Below are positions 50,327 through 58,132 of a stretch of 64,000 bases of DNA, in pieces (the stretch's first letter is position 1; each line of letters starts with the position of its first letter). A model generated the notes under the pieces. It had not been told where the DNA came from. It made no database searches and was given only the letters and a program-made list of their open reading frames with translations. Origin of the DNA: Micromonospora inositola (GTDB taxonomy: Bacteria; Actinomycetota; Actinomycetes; Mycobacteriales; Micromonosporaceae); NCBI RefSeq assembly GCF_900090285.1, contig NZ_LT607754.1, positions 6,226,001 to 6,290,000 on the forward strand, given 5' to 3'. The position numbers and the translations under genes were made by a program.

Positions 50327-51083
50327 ACGCCACCAGCAGGCGCCGGATGGCGTCGCCGATCACCGGGTCCACCGGGAACCGCGCCGCCAGCCAGGCCAGC
50401 GTGGTCCGGGCGGCCGCCCGGTTGGCCCGGTAGCCCGGCACCATCTCAGCCAGCGGCAGCGCCTCCGGGGGGTACGCCTGCTCCACCCGCCGGGTCGGGT
50501 CGAACGGGTCGCGCCGGTGCGCGGCGCCGGGCGAGGTGAGCCGCAGCAGCGCGAGCACCCGGTCCACCGCGTACGACTGGATGAACCGCGCCGCGGTGAG
50601 CCGTTCGCCGCGCAGCTCGCGGTGCAGGCCGACGTAGAGGTTGGTCAGCGCCTCGTTCAGGTGGAACTCGACCGTGTCGTAGGGCGTCGCCGGCCGTGGC
50701 GGGGGGCCGCACTCGGCCAGCCCGGCGGGCGTGTCGGGTCGCTGCCAGACCACCCGCGCGCCGCTGACCGGCAACCCGGCCAGCTCGTCCACGGTGAAGA
50801 CCGCGTACTCGACGAAGACGCCGTCGGCGTACAGCGCCTTGCGGCCGTTGCGCTCGTTGGCGAAGCTGTACGCCACCGGGCAGGGCGCCGCCAGCCAGGC
50901 CACGGAGTCGACGTAGCGGGGCACCGCGCCGTCCGCGACGACGACGAAGAAGTCCAGGTCGGAGTGGGCGTCGAGCCGGTCGTGCTCGGCTCCGGCGGAG
51001 CCGAGGCCGAGCAGGGCGACGGCGTCCGGCCGGGTGGCGAGGTGGGCGGCGAGGTCGTCCAGACGTCGGAGCATCGGGTGCAT
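50325..51083 (-). CDS. Nucleotidyltransferase-fold protein
   Basis: 252 residues. GLGSAG...HSDLDFFVVVAD (about residues 26-48) is the GS-x(n)-DxD catalytic signature of the pol-beta-like superfamily, and VEYAVFTVDEL may give the third acid. The C-terminal part is helical, like antibiotic nucleotidyltransferases such as KNTase, but the substrate cannot be assigned. AAGGGA precedes the ATG. Confidence 0.8.
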   Translation of the reverse strand: MHPMLRRLDDLAAHLATRPDAVALLGLGSAGAEHDRLDAHSDLDFFVVVADGAVPRYVDSVAWLAAPCPVAYSFANERNGRKALYADGVFVEYAVFTVDELAGLPVSGARVVWQRPDTPAGLAECGPPPRPATPYDTVEFHLNEALTNLYVGLHRELRGERLTAARFIQSYAVDRVLALLRLTSPGAAHRRDPFDPTRRVEQAYPPEALPLAEMVPGYRANRAAARTTLAWLAARFPVDPVIGDAIRRLLVA

Positions 51084-51360
51084 GCCGTCGTCCCTTCTGG
51101 GAAGGGTCGACGTTTCAGCCCGCGCGGCCGGAGCGCCGCCGGGGTCGCGACACCGATGCCGTCATTGTGGCGGCCGCCGGGCGGGTGGGCCAGACCCACC
51201 GGTCGGCAAGCCCTACTGCTGGGCGTCGTCCGACTCCCCCGGGTGGCGCCACCGGGGTGGGAGACCGCACGGGCGCGGGCTCGTCTGCACGGAACCCACT
51301 CGACCCAGCGAAGGATCAGCCGCGGATCGCCCAGTCCGTGGGGCCGGGCGCGCACGCATT
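51084..51360. other. Intergenic region with no gene seen
   Basis: About 280 bases between the nucleotidyltransferase start and the dehydrogenase terminator. I see no conserved coding pattern on either strand. Confidence 0.5.
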
Positions 51361-51389
51361 GTCGCGCCGGGCCCGCTGCCCGGCGCGAC
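51361..51389 (-). terminator. Terminator after the alcohol dehydrogenase gene
   Basis: GTCGCGCCGGGC pairs perfectly with GCCCGGCGCGAC around CCGCT, 17 bases beyond the stop. Confidence 0.65.
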
Positions 51390-51405
51390 GGTGCGGATGG
51401 TTCCG

Positions 51406-52581
51406 CTACGGCTTGAGCACGACCTTGACGCAATCCTCCTGCTTGCTCTTGAAGATGTCGTAGCCCTGGGGCGTGTCGTCGAGCCGCATGGTGTGGGTGA
51501 TGATGAAGCTCGGGTCGATCTCGCCCTTGCGGATCCGTTCCAGCAGCGGCCGCATGTAACGCTGCACGTGGGCCTGCCCGGACCGCATGGTCAGCGACCG
51601 GTTCATGAACGAGCCCATCGGGAACTTGTCGATGAAGCCGCCGTACGCGCCGACCGCCGAGATCGTGCCGCCGTTGCGGCAGGCCAGCACCGCTTCCCGC
51701 AGCGCGTGCGGCCGGTCGGTCTCCACCTTCGCCGCCTGCTTGGCCCGGTCGTACGCGTGCAGCGCCGCGGAGGCGTGGTGCCCCTCCATGCCGACGGCGT
51801 CGATGCAGCCGTCCGGCCCGCGTCCGGCGGTCATCTCCCGCAGCGCGTCCGGGACGTCGGACTCCTCGTAGTTGATGGTCTCCGCGCCGGTGTTCTCCCG
51901 GACCATCCGCAGCCGGTACGGGTACCGGTCGATGACGATGACCCGCTCCGCGCCGAGCAGGAACGCGCTGGCGGCGGCGAGCTGCCCGACCGGCCCGGCG
52001 CCCCAGATGGCGATGATGTCGCCGCGCTTGATGTCGCACATCTCGGCGGCCATGTAGCCGGTCGGCAGCACGTCCGACAGGAACAGCACCTGCTCGTCGG
52101 GCAGATCGTCCTCGATCTTGAGAGCGCCCACGTCGGCGAAGGGGACCCGGACGTACTGCGCCTGCCCCCCGGCGTAGCCCCCGAGCAGGTGGGAGTAGCC
52201 GAAGATGCCGGCCGGCGAGTGGCCCATCGCGGCCTCCGCGATCGCCGCGTTGGGATTGGAGTTCTCGCAGATCGAGTAGAGACCGCGCTGGCAGGAGATG
52301 CAGTCACCGCAGGCGATCGGGAAGCCCACCACCACCCGGTCACCGACGCTCAGCCCGTCCCGTACGCCCTGGCCGAGCTCGACGATCTCGCCCATGAACT
52401 CGTGCCCGAGGATGTCACCCTTCCTCATCGCCGGGATGAATCCGTTCAGCAGGTGCAGGTCGGATCCGCAGATCGCCGACGAGGTGATCCGCAGGATGGC
52501 GTCCCGCGGGTTGAGGATCTGCGGGTCGGGGACGTCCTCGACGGCCAGGCTGTTCGGCGCGATCCAGCAGTTGGCTTTCAT
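51406..52581 (-). CDS. Zinc-dependent alcohol dehydrogenase (formaldehyde dehydrogenase-like)
   Basis: 391 residues from ATG at 52581; GAGG lies five bases upstream. CGSDLHLLNG holds the catalytic Cys, GHEFMGEIVE the zinc His/Glu pair, and CGDCISCQRGLYSICEN the structural-zinc cysteines. IWGAGPVGQLAAASAFLLGAERVIVID is the NAD-binding Rossmann loop. The length and insert pattern resemble glutathione-independent formaldehyde dehydrogenases. It starts seven bases after the SRPBCC gene, so they form an operon. Confidence 0.9.
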   Translation of the reverse strand: MKANCWIAPNSLAVEDVPDPQILNPRDAILRITSSAICGSDLHLLNGFIPAMRKGDILGHEFMGEIVELGQGVRDGLSVGDRVVVGFPIACGDCISCQRGLYSICENSNPNAAIAEAAMGHSPAGIFGYSHLLGGYAGGQAQYVRVPFADVGALKIEDDLPDEQVLFLSDVLPTGYMAAEMCDIKRGDIIAIWGAGPVGQLAAASAFLLGAERVIVIDRYPYRLRMVRENTGAETINYEESDVPDALREMTAGRGPDGCIDAVGMEGHHASAALHAYDRAKQAAKVETDRPHALREAVLACRNGGTISAVGAYGGFIDKFPMGSFMNRSLTMRSGQAHVQRYMRPLLERIRKGEIDPSFIITHTMRLDDTPQGYDIFKSKQEDCVKVVLKP

Positions 52582-52588
52582 CGGTTCC

Positions 52589-53572
52589 TCACCTCTCCGC
52601 CCCACGCATCGCCAGCGGTCGCGCCGGACGCTGTTTTGCCTGTTGCTGCACGCTGCTGCCGTTCGGGCTGGCGTCGGAGCGGACGATCTCGCCCGTCTCG
52701 ATCACCTGCTTGAACCGCCGCAGGTCGTCGCAGACCTGCTGCTGGGGGTCCTCGCCGAAGAGCTTGGCGACCTTCGCCCCGAGCATCCCGCCCGGCGCCC
52801 GGTAACTGATCTGGACGCGCACCTCGGTGCCCCGCCCACCGGCGGCGCGCATGAACCGGACGGTCCCGGAGTTGGGCACCCGCGCGCCCGCCACCGAGCG
52901 CCAACTGATCAGCGCGTTCGGGCGGTCGTCGACGATCTCGGCGTCCCACTCCACCCTCTTCCCGGCCGGCGCCTTCGCGATCCACCGCGACCGCCGGCCG
53001 CTCGTCATCCGCACCGACTGCAGGTGGTACATGAAGCGCGGCAGGTTCTCGAAGTCGTGCCAGAACCGGTAGACGTCCTCGATGTTCCGGTTGACCGTCA
53101 CCGCGGCGTGCACCTGGTTGCCGTCCGCGCGCCGGCGCCGCCGGGCGACCCGTACGGCGGTGTAGAGGTCGACCGCGGTGATCCCCGCGATCGCCCACGT
53201 CGTGTACGTCAGCCGCCGTCGCCGTTCCCCGCGCCGACCCTGCAGCGCCCGGCCACACGCGGCGAGGTCGATGGCATCGCCGGCGACCCGGGTCCACGCC
53301 CCCCAACCCGCCCGGCGTGGAATCAGCAGGGCCCCGGCGTGGCCCAGTTCCCGCACCCCGGCGATCCGCAGCACGGTCTGCGCCGTGCGGGAGTCGTCGA
53401 CCCCGGACAGCCGGCTGACCCGAGATCGCGCGCCGAGGGCAGCGGTGCCCAGCCCGAGGCTGAACCAGCCCAGGAACCGGGCCAGCCCCTCGGACGGGCG
53501 GTCCTGACTCGCCCGTTCGATACCCAGGGCGTCGGTCACCGACCGCACCCCCATCGTGCCCTTTCGAGCCAT
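52589..53572 (-). CDS. SRPBCC (cyclase/dehydrase-like) protein with N-terminal membrane region
   Basis: 327 residues from ATG at 53572 (GTG at 53581 also possible). Residues ~1-140 have weakly hydrophobic helices (LGWFSLGLGTAALGARS; TYTTWAIAGITAVDLYTAV). From ~150 a START-like SRPBCC domain follows: AAVTVNRNIEDVYRFWHDFENLPRFM, WDAEIVDDRPNALISWRSV, ISYRAPGGMLGAKVAKLFG. These proteins are common near stress-related dehydrogenases in actinomycetes; their ligand is unknown. Confidence 0.82.
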   Translation of the reverse strand: MARKGTMGVRSVTDALGIERASQDRPSEGLARFLGWFSLGLGTAALGARSRVSRLSGVDDSRTAQTVLRIAGVRELGHAGALLIPRRAGWGAWTRVAGDAIDLAACGRALQGRRGERRRRLTYTTWAIAGITAVDLYTAVRVARRRRRADGNQVHAAVTVNRNIEDVYRFWHDFENLPRFMYHLQSVRMTSGRRSRWIAKAPAGKRVEWDAEIVDDRPNALISWRSVAGARVPNSGTVRFMRAAGGRGTEVRVQISYRAPGGMLGAKVAKLFGEDPQQQVCDDLRRFKQVIETGEIVRSDASPNGSSVQQQAKQRPARPLAMRGAER

Positions 53573-53690
53573 CCTGCTCACTCCATTCCCCCATGGGTTG
53601 CTTCCGTCGGCCGTTGCCGAACGCCGGGCACGGCGCGCCGGACCCGCCCGCTGCAGGGGTCCGCCCGCGGCTCGTCGCGGCTGGTGGTGA

Positions 53691-53706
53691 CGGGCGATAT
53701 CGCCCG
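53691..53706. promoter_or_regulatory. Perfect 16-bp palindrome CGGGCGATATCGCCCG
   Basis: Lies in the 275-base gap upstream of the SRPBCC gene. A perfect palindrome with no loop suits a dimeric regulator. A GGGGGACTTCGCCCCC box near 53727 is also symmetric and recalls dormancy-regulator sites, without proof. Confidence 0.35.
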
Positions 53707-53847
53707 GTCGCGGCACCGGGGGACTTCGCCCCCCTCGCCATGGCCGGTCATTCCCGAAATGCACCCGATCACGCTTCCCGTTCGAGCCGCAGGGTTTGGC
53801 GGCTCGCGGTGGGACGACGGATCGGCCCGGCGAATGGCGGGGCGGGG

Positions 53848-55479
53848 TCAGGGGAGGTCACGGTTGTCCGTCATCGCGGGGCCGGCGGCGGCCGGCAGCA
53901 GGTGCCGAACCTCCGGCTCGCCCTCGGCGAGTTCCTTGGCCCGTTCCTCGGCCTCGCGGTCGACGCTCGTCAGCCGGCCCCCGTGCTGGCGCAGGTGCTC
54001 GTCCCAGGACGGCACCAGGTAGACCTCCGCGAACCGGGCCGGGCTCTCGCCCTCGCGGAACAGTCCCCACCGCATCGCCCCGGTACGCTGCCGGAACCCG
54101 CGGATGTGGTCCATCGCGTCCAGGAACGCGGCCTCCCGCCCGGGCCGGACGGTGTAGGTGACCACCACCAGCACCGGGCCCACCCGCGGATCCGGTTCGA
54201 GCGCCAGTTCCAGGGGTGGCCGGTAGGTGGTCGGGTCCTTGTTCGTCCCGCGCAGGTCGGGCAGCGGCCAGATCTGCGACGTCACCGCGCCGATCAGCAT
54301 CAGCGCGGCCGCCACGAGGAACGCGGCGACCAGCCCGGCGACGTCCGCCACCACACCCCAGGCGAACGCGCCCACGGCCTGCCCGCCGCCCTGGACGATC
54401 TGGTACACGGCCAGGCCGCGGGCGCGTACCCAGCCGGGCAGGAAGAGCTGGATCTCGGCGTTGACGTTGGCGAGGACGGTCACCCAGGCCACCCCGGCCG
54501 GCAGCAGCGCGAGCAGTACCACCGGGACGATCCGCACCGACGCCACCACGATCAGCGTCCCGCCGTAGAGCGCCCCGGCCACCAGCAGGAACTGGTTGGC
54601 CGACATCCAGGTCCGGATCCTCGGCAGCAGCAGGCCGCCGATGATGGCGCCCACCCCGAGCGCGGCCAGCAGCAGGCCGTACCCGCTGGAGTCCATGTTG
54701 AGCCGGCGGGCGGCCACCAGCGGCAGCAGCGCCCAGAGCGCGCTCGCCGGGATCACGAAGACCAGCGCGCGGCGCAGCAGCCGGCGCACGATCGGCGAGT
54801 GCCGCACGTACCGGCCGCCGGCCCGCAGTGCGGCGGTGAACCGCTCGGGCACCTCAACGGCGCGGGCGTCGCCGGGCCGCCAGCGGACCAGCGCCAGCGC
54901 GAAGACCAGGAACGCCACCGCGTTGAGGGCGAAGACCGGGGCCACCCCGGTGTGGGCGATCAGCACGCCGGCCGCGGCCGGTCCGACGGCCCGGGCCACG
55001 TTGACGCTGATCGAGCCCAGCGCCGAGGCTGCCCGCAGTTGGTCCCGTGGCACCAGCTCCGGGATCACCGCCGCCCACGCGGGCAGGGTCAGCGCCTGCC
55101 CCACGCCGAAGGCGAAGGTGAGGGTGAGCAGCAGCGCCGGTGGCATCCGGCCGGTCGCCGTGAGCAGCGTCAGCGCCGCGGCCACCACCACCAGGAACAG
55201 CTGCACCGAGATCAGCAGGTGCCGTCGGTCGAAGGTGTCCGCGAGCGCGCCCGCCGGCAGGGCCAGCAGCAGCGTCGGCAGCAGGCTGGCGGTCTGCACC
55301 AGGGCGACCAGCGTCGAGGCGTTCGACTGATGGATCAGCAGCCACTGGGCGCCGACCGTCTGCATCCAGGTGCCGATGTTCGCGGCGAGCAGGGCCAGCC
55401 ACAGGCTGCGGTAGACCGCGGTGCGCAACGGCGCCCACGCCGAGACCGTGATCTCGGCTGTGGCGCCTCCGGGCGTCAC
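53848..55479 (-). CDS. MFS exporter (MFS_3/EntS-like) with C-terminal monooxygenase-like domain
   Basis: 543 residues; GTG 55479 overlaps the SDR stop as GTGA (GTG 55482 also possible). Residues ~15-415 are 12 helices: SLWLALLAANIGTWMQTVGAQWLL, ALADTFDRRHLLISVQLFLV. After a linker, residues ~430-540 form a soluble ferredoxin-like domain (VLVVVTYTVRPGREAAFLDAM; WGLFREGESPARFAEVYLVPS) resembling antibiotic-biosynthesis monooxygenase folds. Export and a bound small-molecule role are inferred. Confidence 0.86.
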   Translation of the reverse strand: MTPGGATAEITVSAWAPLRTAVYRSLWLALLAANIGTWMQTVGAQWLLIHQSNASTLVALVQTASLLPTLLLALPAGALADTFDRRHLLISVQLFLVVVAAALTLLTATGRMPPALLLTLTFAFGVGQALTLPAWAAVIPELVPRDQLRAASALGSISVNVARAVGPAAAGVLIAHTGVAPVFALNAVAFLVFALALVRWRPGDARAVEVPERFTAALRAGGRYVRHSPIVRRLLRRALVFVIPASALWALLPLVAARRLNMDSSGYGLLLAALGVGAIIGGLLLPRIRTWMSANQFLLVAGALYGGTLIVVASVRIVPVVLLALLPAGVAWVTVLANVNAEIQLFLPGWVRARGLAVYQIVQGGGQAVGAFAWGVVADVAGLVAAFLVAAALMLIGAVTSQIWPLPDLRGTNKDPTTYRPPLELALEPDPRVGPVLVVVTYTVRPGREAAFLDAMDHIRGFRQRTGAMRWGLFREGESPARFAEVYLVPSWDEHLRQHGGRLTSVDREAEERAKELAEGEPEVRHLLPAAAGPAMTDNRDLP

Positions 55480-56171
55480 CACCGCCCGTCCGCGCGTAGC
55501 ACGCGCTCGCCGGAGACGTACAGGTCGTCGGGAGCGAGCAGCAGCAGCCGTACGACCTCCGTGGCGACCTGTTCCGGCAATGCGTAGATCTCGTCGAGGA
55601 ACTCGTCGCCGACCCGTTCCTGCAACCGGGTCGGCATCGGCCCGGGATGCAGCTGCATCACCTTGATCCGGTTGCTGTGCTGGGCCTCGGCCAGCGACTC
55701 GACCAAGCTGCTGCCGTAGCTCTTGGTGGCCCGGTAGATCGGGATGCCCGGCCGGGGCTTCGTCACGGCCATCGCCCCGACGTACACCACGTTGCCGTGG
55801 CCCTGCCCGCGCAGGTGGCGCAGCGCCTCCTTGAACACGTACGTGGTGCCGAGCGCGTTGATCTCCACGGCTCGCCGGATCCGCTCCGGGGAAAGGTCCG
55901 CCAGGTCACCGCCCGCCCACATCGAGGCGCACGCCGTCACCCCGTCGATCACGCCGTACCGGTCGACCACCTCGACGAACGCGTCCCGGACCTGGTCGTA
56001 CGAGGAGACGTCGCAGATCGACCCGGCGCAGCCCAGCTCGTCAACCACCGCGGCGACCTCGTCGGGCACATCACCGAAGACGGCGACCTGGTGTTCGTCG
56101 ACGAGCAGGCGGGCCACCGCCAGGCCGAGGCCGCTGGTGCCGCCGACCACCACGAAGGTTCTGGCGCCCAT
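55476..56171 (-). CDS. Short-chain dehydrogenase/reductase
   Basis: 231 residues from ATG at 56171 with GGGAGGG upstream. FVVVGGTSGLGLAVARLL is the NAD(P) loop and YRATKSYG the Tyr-x3-Lys catalytic pair. ACASMWAGG replaces the common NNAG. It is coupled to the downstream MFS gene, suggesting that the two act on one compound. Confidence 0.88.
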   Translation of the reverse strand: MGARTFVVVGGTSGLGLAVARLLVDEHQVAVFGDVPDEVAAVVDELGCAGSICDVSSYDQVRDAFVEVVDRYGVIDGVTACASMWAGGDLADLSPERIRRAVEINALGTTYVFKEALRHLRGQGHGNVVYVGAMAVTKPRPGIPIYRATKSYGSSLVESLAEAQHSNRIKVMQLHPGPMPTRLQERVGDEFLDEIYALPEQVATEVVRLLLLAPDDLYVSGERVLRADGRW

Positions 56172-56295
56172 GTCCCTCCCGCTGCCGACTGCGCAACGGC
56201 CCTGCCTTCCCGCTGTCGGAGCTTCCACACGTCGCGCCCCGGGTCGGCCCACCGAGGTCTCGGTTGTGCCGAGTCGGAACGCCCGACCCGGAGCG

Positions 56296-56859
56296 TCACG
56301 ATCCGCGCAGTTGTCGGAAGGTGATCGAGTGGCGCAGCTCCGGCACCGACGGGATGCTGTGCCGCCAGGCCGACCGCGCCGCCCCGGCGAGCACGTACGC
56401 CGAGCGGGGCGCCAGCTCCACCTCGTACACCCGGCGCTCGTCGGCCCGGCCGCGCTGGAAGCGCAACAGGCAGGTGGAGCCCAGGGAGAGCCCGACCACC
56501 GTCGGCCCGAACGCCGGGGCGTCGCGGTGCCAGCCGATGACCGAGCCAGGCGGATAGCGGGTGACCAGGGCCTGCGCGAGCGTGGCCGCCGGCATGCCGG
56601 CGAGCCCGGCGCACCGCTCGCGGACCTCGCGCAGCTCCACCGGCAACGCCTCCGTCTCGGTGAGCTGGAAGGAGCCGTAGTCGTAGTCGAAGCCGAAATG
56701 CCGGACCGTACGCCGGGCAATCTGCCCGTGCATCCGGACCTCATGGAAGTCGTACGCCGCCAGCGCGGTCAGCAACGACCGCTCCTCGTCGTCGCTCACC
56801 AGCTCGGGCTGGTAGGTCAGTCCCGCCGGTCGCTCGTGGGTGCCGCGCATCCGCCCCAT
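56296..56859 (-). CDS. AlkB-family 2OG-Fe(II) oxygenase
   Basis: 187 residues. GWHRDAPAFG carries the HxD, WRHSIP the distal His, and RHSITFRQL the 2-oxoglutarate Arg. Residues FDYDYGSFQLTETEALP form the recognition lid. A TACCGT -10 (56867-56872) ends seven bases before the ATG, so it is likely leaderless. This branch often acts on DNA/RNA alkyl lesions. Confidence 0.9.
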   Translation of the reverse strand: MGRMRGTHERPAGLTYQPELVSDDEERSLLTALAAYDFHEVRMHGQIARRTVRHFGFDYDYGSFQLTETEALPVELREVRERCAGLAGMPAATLAQALVTRYPPGSVIGWHRDAPAFGPTVVGLSLGSTCLLRFQRGRADERRVYEVELAPRSAYVLAGAARSAWRHSIPSVPELRHSITFRQLRGS

Positions 56860-56866
56860 CAGCCCG

Positions 56867-56872
56867 ACGGTA
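56867..56872 (-). promoter_or_regulatory. -10 element TACCGT (leaderless start)
   Basis: Minus-strand TACCGT, seven bases before ATG 56859. Confidence 0.45.
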
Positions 56873-57017
56873 GCCGTCGACGAGCCGCTGGCGTGGCGGC
56901 ATCGCCGAGCCGGCCATCCCGGTCTCGACCAGCGACCACGGGCCGTGACAGATCCGCCGGGACCAGCAAACGGTCCCGGCGGGGCGCGGCGTCAGGCAGA
57001 ATGTCGCGGTGGCGGGG

Positions 57018-57800
57018 TCACCCGACCGGCTTCCCGACGCAGTACACGTCGCCGGAGTTGGCGCGATGCGGCAGTGACAGCAGGTGGGCGATCATCCGCT
57101 CCGCGGACACCCACTCCCCGAACGCGAACGACGTGTCGTCGCCCAACGCGACGTCGAAGCCGTCGAAGCCGAGCGACGTGAGCCGGTCGACGCACCGGCG
57201 GGCGAGCGCACGCTCGATCGTGGTGAATTCGAAGGACAGCGCGGGCAGGGGGCGGTTCAGGCCGGCCAGCACGGCGTCCTCGAAGCCTTCGACGTCGATC
57301 TTCACGAAGGACGGTTTGCCGTACCGGCTCAGCAGCGAGTCGAGGGTGACGCAGGGTACGTCGATCTCGGCGTCCCAGACCTCGTGCGCCCAACCGTCCG
57401 CGCCGTTCGCCGCCTGCAGGAAGTGGGTGGAGACGGTGGAGACGGTGGGGTTGCGGGAGTTCACGTGCAGGCGGACGGTCCCGGCGGACGCACCACACGC
57501 CGCCTCCACCAGCGTGACCTCGTCGTCGCCGGCATAGATGGCACGGATGGCGCGGGTGCACAGCGGCTGGGGCTCCACGGCCACGACCCGCGCGCCGAGC
57601 CGGCGGAAGCTGCCGATCCGGTCGCCCACGTGCGACCCGATGTCGAAGACGAGGTCTCCCGCCGTGACGAACCGCGCGTACAACTCGTCCAGCGCGGCCC
57701 CGCACGCCGGATCGCCGTAGGAGAGGTCGAGCGAGCGACGGAGCGAGGACATGGCTGGCTCGGCCTTGAGTGCCTGGATTGAGCGGATATGAGCGCTCAC
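57018..57800 (-). CDS. FkbM-family SAM-dependent methyltransferase
   Basis: 260 residues from GTG at 57800 (an ATG at 57752 is also possible). LVFDIGSHVGDRIGSFRRLG is motif I, VVAVEPQPLC the acidic loop, PSFVKIDVEGFEDAVLAGL the FkbM signature, and SFEFTTIERA the end region. FkbM enzymes O-methylate sugars or natural products. GGAGGAGG lies twelve bases upstream. No biosynthetic partner is adjacent. Confidence 0.9.
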   Translation of the reverse strand: MSAHIRSIQALKAEPAMSSLRRSLDLSYGDPACGAALDELYARFVTAGDLVFDIGSHVGDRIGSFRRLGARVVAVEPQPLCTRAIRAIYAGDDEVTLVEAACGASAGTVRLHVNSRNPTVSTVSTHFLQAANGADGWAHEVWDAEIDVPCVTLDSLLSRYGKPSFVKIDVEGFEDAVLAGLNRPLPALSFEFTTIERALARRCVDRLTSLGFDGFDVALGDDTSFAFGEWVSAERMIAHLLSLPHRANSGDVYCVGKPVG

Positions 57801-57958
57801 TGGCGTTCGCCACCTCCTCCGATGCGGCCGGGACCAGGGGTGCTTACCCGCTAGTGACGCCCGCACGGGTCGGGGCTGACTTTTGTCATGTGTACCGGTG
57901 CGTCACGCATCGAGCGTCATGACCAAGCGCACTGGAGCCGGACCCGTCCCGCCGATGA

Positions 57959-58087
57959 GACTCGAATCCGTCGCCGGAAGCAGCGAAGATCCACGTGTCG
58001 GCGGGTCTGGCGAACGCCGAGCGGGTGCTGGACGCCGTCTGGTCCTACTGCGTCCCCCGTGGCCTGTCCTTCAAGTTCCAGTTCTGC
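57959..58087 (+). pseudogene. Fragment of a class III/IV lanthipeptide synthetase (LanKC/LanL-like)
   Basis: One frame, open after a TGA at 57956, reads KIHVSAGLANAERVLDAVW and continues SYCVPRGLSFKF. This is the conserved N-terminal lyase-region block of LanKC/LanL enzymes (usually GWKIHVSA...NAE.vLd...FKF). About 40 residues remain; the sequence diverges after FKFQF. No kinase or cyclase part and no precursor peptide is nearby. The frame happens to run into the capA gene. Confidence 0.6.
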
Positions 58088-58119
58088 CCAAGTAGGCCGA
58101 ACGTCAGGCGCTCCCGCCG

Positions 58120-58125
58120 TACGCT
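58120..58125 (+). promoter_or_regulatory. -10 element TACGCT (leaderless start of capA-like gene)
   Basis: TACGCT ends seven bases before GTG 58133. Confidence 0.45.
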
Positions 58126-58132
58126 GCCGCAA

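Noticed and set aside
53578..53772. 64-codon minus-strand frame upstream of the SRPBCC gene
   Set aside because: No start signal and no protein-like pattern; the area is better read as regulatory.
57995..58132. LanKC-CapA fusion protein
   Set aside because: The frame is continuous, but a signal peptide with lipobox right after GTG 58133 and a -10 at 58120 show that the CapA protein starts there.
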